Of a stretch of DNA of 64,000 nt, positions 37,873 to 46,167 are shown in pieces. Each line of letters begins with the position of its first letter. Within the stretch, counting starts at the first letter, position 1. Location: the NCBI RefSeq assembly GCF_016862515.1, contig NZ_BONC01000029.1, positions 1-64,000 on the forward strand. Direction: 5' to 3'. The notes under the pieces are model-generated. The model was not told where the DNA came from and searched no databases. It saw only the letters and a list, made by a program, of their open reading frames with translations. Source of the DNA: Asanoa iriomotensis. GTDB lineage: Bacteria; Actinomycetota; Actinomycetes; Mycobacteriales; Micromonosporaceae. The position numbers and the translations under genes were made by a program.

Positions 37873-39402
37873 ATGGGGTACGCCGAAAAACGCGGAGACT
37901 ACTGGCGTGGCCGGTACAAGGTCGGTCCTGGCAAGTACGACACCGTCAAGGACTCGTCCGGCGCCACGCTCCGCTTCCGCACTCGCCGGGAGGCCGAGCA
38001 GGCGGCCAACGACGCTGAGGCCAAGGTCCGGGCCGGCACCCGTCGGCGCGACCCGGCGGCGCGCCGCGTGTCGTTCGGTGAGTACGTGAACCGCTGGTAT
38101 GCGGCGCTGGATCTGGCGGCCTCGACCATGCAGAACTACCGGCGTCACATCGAGGAGCACTTGCTGCCCACCTTCGAAAGGGTGGCGGTGGCCGATATCC
38201 TGCCGTTCGACGTGGCCGCTTGGGAGAAGCGTGAGCGGGCCGCCGGCTACGCCGAGTCGAGCATCAAGACCTGGCGGTCGACTCTGCACCTGATCCTTGC
38301 TGACGCGGTTGAGGAAGGGCTGCGCGACTCCAACCCGGCGTCGCGCCGTCGCGGCCGGGGGAAGCGGGCGGGTCGGTCGCGCACTCGGGGTCCGGAGAAG
38401 GTCGTGACAACGGCACTGGGCGTCCTGCTCATCGCGGAACGCGCAGCCCTGCTCTCCGGTCGGGATGACGAGTTCGCCGCGATCATCACTAAGGGGTTCA
38501 CCGGGATGCGTTGGGGTGAGCTGGTGGGACTGGAAACTAGGTACCTCCGCCCGGCCGGGGTTCGCGTCGAATGGCAGCTATATGAACTCGACACGGGCGA
38601 GCTGCGCCGCTGCCCACCGAAAGATGACTCACACCGCACGATCGACCTGCCTGGGTGGCTGAGCGGCCTCATCGCCGACCACGTCGCCAAGGTCGCTCCC
38701 AAGCCCTGCGCCTGCCATGGGCTGACCTACGCCTTCCGTGGCTACGGCGTCGCCAACTCGACGGCCAGGCGCTCGGGCGTGCGGTTGGTCGATGTGGCTC
38801 GCCGGGCTGGTGTGTCGGTGGGGACGGTCTCGGCGGCGTTGAATCGGCCGGAGTCTCTGCCGGAGGCGACCCGGGCGCGGGTGGAAGCGGCTGCTGCCGA
38901 TCTCGGCTACGTGCATGGTGGTCCGGCCGGAGACCCGGCGGCGCATTGGCGGCGTAACGGCTTCGCGACCTGGTTGTTTCAGCCGGCCGCGTCGGGCCGC
39001 TACCCGAGGAAGGCGCCACAAGTCGCGCGGCCTGTCCCAGTGCTCGCCGAGCCGTGGCCGGGTATCCCTGTGCGTGGTCGGAACGCGTCCGGGCGAGCTG
39101 ACGCCTGCTGGGTGTCGATAGCGGCGGGGCTGACTCCACACGGGCTCCGTCACACCCACAAGACCCTGATGGAGGAGCTGGGCACCCCGCCCAAGCTGAT
39201 GGATGAGCGGATGGGGCACGAGGACGGATCGGTTCAGGCTCGGTACTCGCACGTCACCGCCGGGATGCGGGTCAGGCTTCTCGACGGCCTCACGGCGGCC
39301 TGGCTTGGCGCGCTGGACGCCCGGCTGACGTTCGCTCCAGGTTCGCCGGTCGCTGCCCTGGATCGCTTGCTGGAAGCCCGGCGGGGAGAGGTGGGGAGAT
39401 GA
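37873..39402 (+). CDS. int: Tyrosine recombinase (AICE integrase) with internal LacI-type HTH
   Basis: The 509-residue integrase has an SAM-like core-binding domain (about 60-160) and a catalytic domain with Arg213 (GMRWGE), Lys in PPKDDSHRTI, His423-Arg426 (HGLRHTH), His449 (MGHEDG) and Tyr458 (ARYSHV). Between the Lys and HxxR blocks, residues about 304-348 form a LacI-type headpiece (VDVARRAGVSVGTVSAALNRP). ATG at 37873 has AAAGGAGG at 9 nt; a GTG at 37846 overlapping xis is possible. Catalyses insertion at tRNA-Pro. Confidence 0.94.
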   Translation: MGYAEKRGDYWRGRYKVGPGKYDTVKDSSGATLRFRTRREAEQAANDAEAKVRAGTRRRDPAARRVSFGEYVNRWYAALDLAASTMQNYRRHIEEHLLPTFERVAVADILPFDVAAWEKRERAAGYAESSIKTWRSTLHLILADAVEEGLRDSNPASRRRGRGKRAGRSRTRGPEKVVTTALGVLLIAERAALLSGRDDEFAAIITKGFTGMRWGELVGLETRYLRPAGVRVEWQLYELDTGELRRCPPKDDSHRTIDLPGWLSGLIADHVAKVAPKPCACHGLTYAFRGYGVANSTARRSGVRLVDVARRAGVSVGTVSAALNRPESLPEATRARVEAAAADLGYVHGGPAGDPAAHWRRNGFATWLFQPAASGRYPRKAPQVARPVPVLAEPWPGIPVRGRNASGRADACWVSIAAGLTPHGLRHTHKTLMEELGTPPKLMDERMGHEDGSVQARYSHVTAGMRVRLLDGLTAAWLGALDARLTFAPGSPVAALDRLLEARRGEVGR

Positions 39403-39409
39403 CGAGGAA

Positions 39410-39432
39410 AGATCGTCTCCCAGAATTCTCCC
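39410..39432. repeat. Candidate arm-type integrase site, right
   Basis: Matches 23453-23475 at 22 of 23 positions, 8 bp after the int stop. See the left copy. Confidence 0.6.
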
Positions 39433-39454
39433 CAGAAGGGTCATGGAAGCAGTT

Positions 39455-39489
39455 CAGGACCGGTCCCTCTGGTGAGGAAACCGGCCCTG
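39455..39489 (-). terminator. Element-borne copy of the tRNA-Pro terminator
   Basis: Hairpin CAGGACCGGT...ACCGGCCCTG, 32/35 identical to the host copy at 23259-23293. It lies just beyond the restored tRNA 3' end, so the tRNA keeps a terminator after insertion. Confidence 0.65.
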
Positions 39490-39504
39490 AGCTGGTGTCT
39501 TACA

Positions 39505-39581
<77 letters not shown>

Positions 39582-39638
39582 AGCGTGCCGAGCAATACTA
39601 GCCCACCGCCCACCCGGGTCAAATTCGGTATCCCCGGG

Positions 39639-40532
39639 CTACCGGGGGATGAGCGTGAGCAGAGTCGCTTCCGGGCGGCAGGCGAATCGGATGGGAGCCG
39701 TGGGGTGTGTGCCGAGGCCCGCCGAGACGTGGAGCCACGCGCTGCTGCCCGGCCAGTGGTGCAGGCCGCGGGCCATCGAGCGGGGCAGGCCGCAGTTGGT
39801 CACCAGGGCGCCCACGAACGGGACGCAGACCTGGCCTCCGTGCGTGTGGCCAGCCAGGAGCAGGTCGAAGCCGTCCTCGGCCATCGCGTCCAGGACGCGC
39901 GGCTCCGGGGTGTGTGTCAGGGCCACCCGCAGGTCTGCCGCCGGTGACGCCGGGCCCGCCACCGACGGGTAGTCGTCGCGTTCCACGTGTGGGTCGTCGA
40001 CCCCGACCAGTTCCAGCAGGCGGCCGCCCGCCTTCAGCGTCGTGCGGGCGTTGTTCAGGTCCGCCCAGCCCGCGCCGACCAGGACCTCGCGGAGCTCCTC
40101 GCTCGGCAGCTCCACGCCCTGTACGTATTCGCGGTCCTTGTCGAAGTAGGTGAACGGGTTCTTGAAGACCGGCCCGCGGTAGTCGTTGGAGCCGAAGACG
40201 AACGCGCCCGGCACGTCGAGGAGCGGCTGCAGCGCGCGCATCACACCAGGCACGGCGCCCGGGTTGGCCATGTTGTCGCCCGTCACCACGACCAGGTCCG
40301 GGTCGGTGCCCGCGAGCGCGGCCACCCACCGCTGCTTGCGGCGCTGGTCCGGCATCATGTGCAGGTCGGAGAGGTGCAGGATGCGCAGCGGCTCGGCGTC
40401 CGTGGCCAGCACCGGCACCTCGTACCGCCGGAGGGTGAACAGGTTGCGTTCGACGAGCGCCGCATAGGCGAACGTCGCCGCGCCGGCCATCGCCGTGCCG
40501 GCCGCCAGTCGGTATACCGTGCGCTTTCGCAT
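39639..40532 (-). CDS. Metallophosphoesterase (Rv3683/YkuE-like)
   Basis: The 297-residue protein has an N-terminal hydrophobic anchor and the calcineurin-like motifs HLSDLHM, VVTGDNM, FGSNDY and AGHTHGGQ. It corresponds in context to Rv3683, the gene after ponA2, from which it is separated here by the GGDEF gene, the DinB gene and the AICE. Substrate unknown; related YkuE binds the envelope. ATG at 40532 gives a normal start. Confidence 0.92.
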   Translation of the reverse strand: MRKRTVYRLAAGTAMAGAATFAYAALVERNLFTLRRYEVPVLATDAEPLRILHLSDLHMMPDQRRKQRWVAALAGTDPDLVVVTGDNMANPGAVPGVMRALQPLLDVPGAFVFGSNDYRGPVFKNPFTYFDKDREYVQGVELPSEELREVLVGAGWADLNNARTTLKAGGRLLELVGVDDPHVERDDYPSVAGPASPAADLRVALTHTPEPRVLDAMAEDGFDLLLAGHTHGGQVCVPFVGALVTNCGLPRSMARGLHHWPGSSAWLHVSAGLGTHPTAPIRFACRPEATLLTLIPR

Positions 40533-40557
40533 GGCCACCAGGGTAGTTTGTGGCTTC

Positions 40558-41007
40558 ATGAGCACGCTGAAGGACGTCCTCACCACCGACATGCGGGCCG
40601 CGCTCAAGGCCCGCGACGAGATGACGACGTCGACGCTGCGGATGGCGCTGGCCGCGATCGGCAACGCCGAGGTGGCCGGCAAGGAGAAGCGCGAGCTGAG
40701 CGACGACGAGATCCTCGCCGTGCTCACCCGCGAGTCCAAGAAGCGCCGCGAGGCCGCGACCGCGTTCGCCGACGCCGGGCGGGCAGAGCAGGCCGCCAAG
40801 GAGACCGCCGAGGGTGAGGTGCTGGACCGCTACCTGCCCAAGCAGCTCTCCGACGCCGAGCTCGCCGACGTGGTCGGCAAGGCCCTGGAAGGGTTCAACG
40901 GCAAAGCACAGATGGGTCCGGCGATGAAGGCCGCCCAGGGCGCGGTGGCCGGTCGGGCCGAGGGCGGCCGCGTCGCCGCCGAGGTCCGCCGCCAGCTAGG
41001 CGCCTAA
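40558..41007 (+). CDS. GatB/YqeY-family protein
   Basis: The 149-residue protein matches the YqeY domain (LKDVLTTDMRAALKARDEMTTSTLRMALAAI...; LDRYLPKQLSDAEL; GRAEGGRVAAEVRRQL), related to the tRNA-binding tail domain of GatB. Function uncertain. It is divergent from the metallophosphoesterase and its stop overlaps the kinase stop. Confidence 0.93.
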   Translation: MSTLKDVLTTDMRAALKARDEMTTSTLRMALAAIGNAEVAGKEKRELSDDEILAVLTRESKKRREAATAFADAGRAEQAAKETAEGEVLDRYLPKQLSDAELADVVGKALEGFNGKAQMGPAMKAAQGAVAGRAEGGRVAAEVRRQLGA

Positions 41008-42497
41008 CGCGACAGGGCGGGTCCGTCGAGGGCATCAGGGCCACGACCGGCCAGGCAGCGGTACGTGCGGTCGCCGGCTGCCAGGGCCGCGGCGGAGGGT
41101 GGGAGCACGTCGAACGTCCAGCCCTGCGGGTTCATCAGCAGCGTCACCGCCGCGAAGCTGGATTGGCCACACAGCTGGCGGACCGAGGGGTCCGCGCGCA
41201 GGGTCGCCCGGTTGACAGTGGTCAGGGATGTGGGCACGTCACCGACGGCGAAGGCCTCCCAGGTGTGCGTGCCGGCGCAGTCGACCAGCCGGGCGTCGCC
41301 GCTGTAGCACTCGAGGCCTTCCGGGCACCGCCCGCCGGCCGGGAGCGCGATGCACCCGTTCAGCGGCTCGCTCCCGAGCGTGACGCTCTGGGTCCGCTCC
41401 GGGGAGCCGGTCGGGTCCGTGTCCGGCGCCCTGTTGGCGTACCACATGGTCAAGCCGCCGATCGCCAGCACGGCGACCATCCCGAGACCGCCGAGCCACC
41501 AGCGGCGGCGGCCGCGCCGGCTCGCGCCCGGCACGGTCGGATGATCGCCGGGGCCCGGCGGCGGCGTGTAGGAGCGCGCGACGTAGACGGACGGCCCACC
41601 CGAGACCGGCTGCGACGGCGACGGCCCGCCGGAGACCGGGGCCCCTGACACCGGCCGCGGCGCGCCGAAGGCGTCCATCTGCAGGCCGGCCAGCCGGTCG
41701 CGCAGTTCCTCGGCCGACGGGCGGGCAGCCGGGTCGTTGGCCATGCCCTGCCGCAGCAACTCCAGGTAGGCCGGCGGCACGCCCGGCAGGTCCGGAACCC
41801 GCTCCGTGAACATCTCCATCAGCGTGACCAGGCTCGGGTCCCGGTCCTCGCGCCAGCGCGGCGGCTTGCCGCGCATGATCGCGTAGAGGGTCGCGCAGAG
41901 GGCGTAGACGTCGACCGCCGGCGACGGCTCGCTGTGCCGGAACATCTCGGGCGCGGCGTACGCGGGAGTCAGCACCTCCAGCGTCACCGAGGAGTCGCGC
42001 ACCTCGGCGAGCACCGCCAGCCCGAAGTCGGCCAGCGCCGGCTCGTTGAACCGCGAGTAGAGGATGTTGGCCGGCTTGACGTCGCGGTGCAGAACGCCCA
42101 GTTGGTGCGCGTCGGCCAGCGCATCAGCGATCTTGACGCCGACGTCGCGGGATTCGGCTGCCGACAGCGGGGAGCTCTTCATCCGTTCGGCGTACGAGCC
42201 GTCGCAGAGCTCCATGATCAGGTACGGGTGGCGGTCCTCGGTCATGCCGGCGTCGAAGAGGTCGACGACGTGCGGGTGCGACGACATGCGGCCGGCGGCG
42301 CGCGCCTCGCGGAGGAAGCGCCGTTGGTCGCGCTCGGTGTCGAGCGTGCGATTTTCGACCTTGACGGCCACCTCGCGGCCGACCGATGCCTGCGTCGCCC
42401 GGTAGACGGTCGCGTAACCGCCCCGCGCGAACACCGACAAATCGGTTAATCCAGGCACAACTGGCAGAGGAAGTGCGCCAGGTGATGTGCCGTTCAC
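41004..42497 (-). CDS. Transmembrane Ser/Thr protein kinase with Cys-rich outer domain
   Basis: The 497-residue kinase has Gly-rich loop FARGGYATVYRA, Lys46 (VAVKVEN), His137-Arg-Asp139 (HRDVKPANIL) and the DFG Asp157; it lacks the classic long activation-loop pattern but looks active. A Pro/Ser linker leads to one transmembrane helix (about 335-357) and an extracytoplasmic domain with at least six cysteines, likely a sensor. A membrane protein gene overlaps its start by 4 bp. Confidence 0.93.
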   Translation of the reverse strand: MNGTSPGALPLPVVPGLTDLSVFARGGYATVYRATQASVGREVAVKVENRTLDTERDQRRFLREARAAGRMSSHPHVVDLFDAGMTEDRHPYLIMELCDGSYAERMKSSPLSAAESRDVGVKIADALADAHQLGVLHRDVKPANILYSRFNEPALADFGLAVLAEVRDSSVTLEVLTPAYAAPEMFRHSEPSPAVDVYALCATLYAIMRGKPPRWREDRDPSLVTLMEMFTERVPDLPGVPPAYLELLRQGMANDPAARPSAEELRDRLAGLQMDAFGAPRPVSGAPVSGGPSPSQPVSGGPSVYVARSYTPPPGPGDHPTVPGASRRGRRRWWLGGLGMVAVLAIGGLTMWYANRAPDTDPTGSPERTQSVTLGSEPLNGCIALPAGGRCPEGLECYSGDARLVDCAGTHTWEAFAVGDVPTSLTTVNRATLRADPSVRQLCGQSSFAAVTLLMNPQGWTFDVLPPSAAALAAGDRTYRCLAGRGPDALDGPALSR

Positions 42498-42940
42498 GGG
42501 TTAGAAGGTACCGAAGTCTTCCGCTTTCGTTCGAACCACAATGCGACACCCGTGGCGACCGCGCCGAGTCCTTCCCATGCCGCGACTCCGAAGAACCGGG
42601 CCGGGGCGGCTTCGGTGACCACCAGGCCCGTGAACACCGTGCAGGTCACCAGCCGGAAGACGACCGTGAACAGGTAGAACGGCCGCCACTCGGTGGCGAC
42701 GGCGACCAGGTAGTAGACGCCCATGTTGAACGACGCCATCGACGACGCCGCCATGAACGTCTTCGTGTAGTCACCCGGCGGTCGCGAGCCGAGCACCTCG
42801 AAGCCCAGGCTCTTCAGCAGAGTGTCGGGGCTGAGCAGGCCGACCACGCCCATGATGATCGCGAGGACGCCGAAGACGGCCATGGTCCAGCCGGCCGGAG
42901 AGCGAGGAAGCCTCATATTCGAGGATCCAAGCATCTCCAC
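42494..42940 (-). CDS. Small four-helix membrane protein
   Basis: The 148-residue product has four hydrophobic segments and a short Lys/Arg tail. It resembles small DoxX/DUF4345-like membrane proteins without a clear match. Its stop overlaps the kinase start, so the two are coupled. Start could be GTG at 42940 or ATG at 42934 or 42916. Confidence 0.75.
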   Translation of the reverse strand: MEMLGSSNMRLPRSPAGWTMAVFGVLAIIMGVVGLLSPDTLLKSLGFEVLGSRPPGDYTKTFMAASSMASFNMGVYYLVAVATEWRPFYLFTVVFRLVTCTVFTGLVVTEAAPARFFGVAAWEGLGAVATGVALWFERKRKTSVPSNP

Positions 42941-42949
42941 CCATGATGA

Positions 42950-44590
42950 TCAATGATCTCTGAACTGACGGGCGACGCGAAACGCCTTCAACGACCGCCA
43001 GCGCGGCTCTTCGTCCGCTTCGCGATAGACGATCAGGCGGATCCCGACGGTGCTGCGGGGCCCACCACGGACCTGTCTGGACAGACGCCGGAAACCTTGA
43101 CAGTCGACCCACGCGGGTGGCGTCCAGTACGAGCCACCGGCGATCCGGAAGGCGGCCTCGAACCGCTGGTCGGTCTCGAAGCGCTCGTGCGGAAGCTCCC
43201 GGACGATCTCGTGCACGCCACCGCAGCAGTCGTAGACGCCGGCCTTGGTCTTCCCCTCGAGGAACGTCTCCACCGGGCTCAGCCGGCTCTCGACGGTCCA
43301 CTTGAGATTGGCGTGCTTCGGCGTCGGCGGTTCCCAACCCCACGGGTACGGCTGGTCGACGCAGTCGGCGAGGGTCAGCCACTCGGCGACGGTCGGGATG
43401 TCCCAGCGCCATTTCCCTTCGTCCTCGAAGGGCGGCACCGAGCTGATGATCCGGGTCAGCTCCTGCGACAGCCCGCGGAAGGCGTCGTCGCCCGGCGGTT
43501 GGTCGAGCACGAACGGCAGCGCCGGACCGCCGTCGAGCGGGCGACCCAGGATCGCCTCGACGTCGGCGACGCGCAGCGGATACCGCATCGCGCGGAACTC
43601 GTAGGGACGGACCTCTGTCGGCGGGAAGGGCACGAGCTTGTCGCGGAACGCCAGCTCGCCCTCGGTGTAGTGGTCGTGGTCGGCGCCGACGATGAGCACC
43701 CGCAGCTTTCCGAGCATCTTGGGGCCAGCCCCGTCGGCCCGCAGCTCGTCGTCGCGGCGTTGCAGCGCCGCGCGGATGAGCTGCACCGAGGGCGGGTCCT
43801 TCTTGGCCACGTCGAGCAGCAACGAAAGGCCGCGGTACAACCGGTTGTGGTCGTCGCCGGCCGCACCTATCGCCTCGTCGACGAACCATTCCAGCAGGCC
43901 GTCGGCGCTCGAGCGCAGGTACGTGTCGAACGTCCATTGCCAGACTTCGCGTACGCGCTCGAACTCCTCCGGGTGCCGGCGTTTGACCTCGTCGGTCGTG
44001 CTGAGCAGCCACCGCCGCTCACCGACGCGGTCGCCGGTGAGGATCGAGTCGACCAGCATGACGATCCAGAACATGGCGGCCGAGTCGACCCTGAACACCC
44101 GGGACTGAAAGGCGGTCTGCACGTCGAGCTGGATCGCCGGCAGTGAACCGCGGACGAACGCGTCGAGCTCCGCGAGGTCCGGCTCGACGTCGCCGGCCGG
44201 CAAGCCGCGCAGCAGGCCCTCGGAGACGCCCGTGCGCGCGAGGACCGGAAACCAGGCCTCTGTGTTGACCCGGACGTGGGCGGGGCGCGCCTTGGCCGGA
44301 ACCTCGGGTCTGCGCTGACCCGCCGCGGTGTGCAGAGCCTCGAACATGGCCTTGTCGCCGCCGAGCGCCGCCACCACTTTCCGCAACGACTCCAACTGAG
44401 GCAACCGCTCGCATTTCAGCACCGCGTCGACAGTGGTGTAGGTGATGCCGTCCGGGCCGGTGCGTTTCGCGATCTCCCGCAGCGAGGTGTGGCCCTGATA
44501 GTCACGCCGCAGCTCGGCCAGGCGATCGCGCAGCTCAGCCAGTCGGGCGCTCGGATCCTCGGCCTGGGGGGCCGGCAATCCGGGTGGCAT
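42950..44590 (-). CDS. HTH protein fused to a degenerate FGE/sulfatase-modifying-factor-like domain
   Basis: A 546-residue protein. The N-terminus is an XRE-like HTH (HTSLREIAKRTG...TTVDAVLKCERLP, about 35-75). A helical middle (about 100-330) is unassigned. The C-terminal part has the FGE fold signature: IPTVAEWLTLAD, PYPWGWEPP, AN-like KHANLKW, SPVETFL, GVYDCCGGVHEIV and IAGGSYW...GIRLIVYRE. The paired copper-binding cysteines of active FGE are not seen at the C-terminal end, so a binding or sensor role is more likely than formylglycine formation. Confidence 0.8.
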   Translation of the reverse strand: MPPGLPAPQAEDPSARLAELRDRLAELRRDYQGHTSLREIAKRTGPDGITYTTVDAVLKCERLPQLESLRKVVAALGGDKAMFEALHTAAGQRRPEVPAKARPAHVRVNTEAWFPVLARTGVSEGLLRGLPAGDVEPDLAELDAFVRGSLPAIQLDVQTAFQSRVFRVDSAAMFWIVMLVDSILTGDRVGERRWLLSTTDEVKRRHPEEFERVREVWQWTFDTYLRSSADGLLEWFVDEAIGAAGDDHNRLYRGLSLLLDVAKKDPPSVQLIRAALQRRDDELRADGAGPKMLGKLRVLIVGADHDHYTEGELAFRDKLVPFPPTEVRPYEFRAMRYPLRVADVEAILGRPLDGGPALPFVLDQPPGDDAFRGLSQELTRIISSVPPFEDEGKWRWDIPTVAEWLTLADCVDQPYPWGWEPPTPKHANLKWTVESRLSPVETFLEGKTKAGVYDCCGGVHEIVRELPHERFETDQRFEAAFRIAGGSYWTPPAWVDCQGFRRLSRQVRGGPRSTVGIRLIVYREADEEPRWRSLKAFRVARQFRDH

Positions 44591-44743
44591 ACGAACAAGG
44601 ATCGCAAGGGTGTCAAGGAACGCGGAAACGAGCCCGTTGTCAGGAGTCGTTGTCAGCTGTCAGACCTCGTTTCGGCCACGGGACTCTGACGCGATCCGAC
44701 AGGCAATGTGGACGCATCCCGCCACCACCGAGAGGAAAAGGCG

Positions 44744-44878
44744 ATGCGTTCTCTGATTATCGGCCTGGTCCCGCTGAGCATCGTCGTCACCGCGCTGGCC
44801 GCGGTGCACCTCTGGTCAGGAGACGCGGGCCGGCGCCGGCGCGCCATGGACCTGTTGCGACTGCTGCTGCGACGATGA
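44744..44878 (+). CDS. Small membrane protein (44 aa)
   Basis: A short ORF, MRSLIIGLVPLSIVV..., with one hydrophobic helix (about 4-24) followed by an Arg-rich tail. AGAGGAAAAGG precedes the ATG. Nothing similar is recognised; expression is plausible but unproven. Confidence 0.5.
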   Translation: MRSLIIGLVPLSIVVTALAAVHLWSGDAGRRRRAMDLLRLLLRR

Positions 44879-44879
44879 G

Positions 44880-44952
44880 CGCGCCCGGGAGGATTTGAAC
44901 GCTCCGACCTTTGGCTCCGAAGGCCAATGCTCTACCTCTGAGCTACGGGCGC
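44880..44952 (-). tRNA. tRNA-Arg(UCG)-like gene, atypical
   Basis: Acceptor GCGCCCG/CGGGCGC is perfect, D stem GCTC/GAGC with a short loop, anticodon stem TTGGC/GCCAA with loop CTTCGGA, anticodon TCG. The T arm reads GGAGCG-TTCAAAT-CCTCC, pairing properly only if one C is bulged. No CCA is encoded. It may be a functional odd tRNA or a decaying one. Confidence 0.65.
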
Positions 44953-44976
44953 TTTCCGACGAGACTAGCGGCACCG

Positions 44977-46137
44977 TCAATAAGACTTCTCCTGGCCGAG
45001 TACGTGCTGCGAGACGAAGTTGAGGATCATCTCCCGGCTGACCGGCGCGATCCGGCCGGCGCGCACGGCACCGAGCAGGGTTGCCACCCCGTACTCCGTT
45101 GTCATGCCGTTGCCGCCGTGCACCTGGATGGCCGTGTCGACCGCCAGCGCCGCGGCATCGGCGGTCGCGTACTTGGCCATGTTGGCCGCCACCCCCGCCT
45201 CCAGGTCCCGACCCGCGTCGTAGAGCGCGGCCGCCTTGTAGACCATCAGCCGGGCCAGTTCGACCTGGATCGCCGCGTGCGCCAGCGGGTGCGCGACGCC
45301 CTGGTGCGCCCCGATCGACCGACCCCAGACCTGCCGGGTCGCGGTGTATTTCGAAGCCCGCTCCAGCGCGTAGCGCCCAGTGCCGGCGCTCATCGCCGCG
45401 ACCGTGATCCGCTCCGGGTTCAGGCCCGCGAACAGCGCCGGCAACCCCGCGTCCGCGGAACCGCCGACGAGGGCGGAAGCCGGCAGCCGGACGTCGTCGA
45501 GGTAGAGCAGGAACTGCTTCTCCGGGGACACGATCTCCATGTCGAGCTGCGACTTCGTCAGGCCGGGTGCGTCGGTGGGCACGAGGAACAGCGCCGGCAT
45601 CAACCGGCCGCTCGCGGCGTCCTGTGTGCGGGCCACCACGAGCACGTAGTCGGCGTGGTCGACGCCGGAGATGAAGCACTTGCGGCCGTTGAGCACCCAG
45701 TCGTCGCCGTCGCGCCGGGCGACCGTGCCGAGCCGGTGGAAGTTGGAGCCCGCCTCGGGTTCGGTGATCGCGAACGCGATGAGCAGCGAGCCGTCGGCCA
45801 GCCGGGGCAGGAACTCGACGCGCTGTGCCTCGGTGCCGTGCTTGGCGATGATCGTCGCGACGATCGCGGGGGAGACCACGAGCAGCAGCAGCGGCGAGCC
45901 GGTCGCGGACAGCTCCTCGCAGACGATGGTCAGCTCGGTGATGCCGCCACCACCGCCGCCGTACTCGACGGGGATGTTGACGCCGAGGTAGCCCAGCTTG
46001 CCGGCCTCGGCCCACAGCTCGGTGGTGTGCTCGCCGGCCTTGGCTTTGCCGATGAAGTACTCGTGGCCGTAGCGGCGGCCGAGCGCCGACACGGCGTCGC
46101 GCAGGTCGCTCTGCTCGGGGGTCAGGTCGAAGTTCAT
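44977..46137 (-). CDS. Acyl-CoA dehydrogenase
   Basis: The 386-residue flavoprotein has the ACAD patterns (AFAITEPEAGSN, GRKCFISG) and the C-terminal IQVHGGNGMTTEYG region with the likely catalytic Glu. It oxidises an acyl-CoA to the 2-enoyl-CoA. Last gene of the TetR-led operon, 30 bp after the biotin carboxylase; the partners suggest a branched-chain or isoprenoid acyl-CoA. Confidence 0.94.
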   Translation of the reverse strand: MNFDLTPEQSDLRDAVSALGRRYGHEYFIGKAKAGEHTTELWAEAGKLGYLGVNIPVEYGGGGGGITELTIVCEELSATGSPLLLLVVSPAIVATIIAKHGTEAQRVEFLPRLADGSLLIAFAITEPEAGSNFHRLGTVARRDGDDWVLNGRKCFISGVDHADYVLVVARTQDAASGRLMPALFLVPTDAPGLTKSQLDMEIVSPEKQFLLYLDDVRLPASALVGGSADAGLPALFAGLNPERITVAAMSAGTGRYALERASKYTATRQVWGRSIGAHQGVAHPLAHAAIQVELARLMVYKAAALYDAGRDLEAGVAANMAKYATADAAALAVDTAIQVHGGNGMTTEYGVATLLGAVRAGRIAPVSREMILNFVSQHVLGQEKSY

Positions 46138-46167
46138 GAGGGGTGGCCTCCGACTCTCGGGTGCGGG

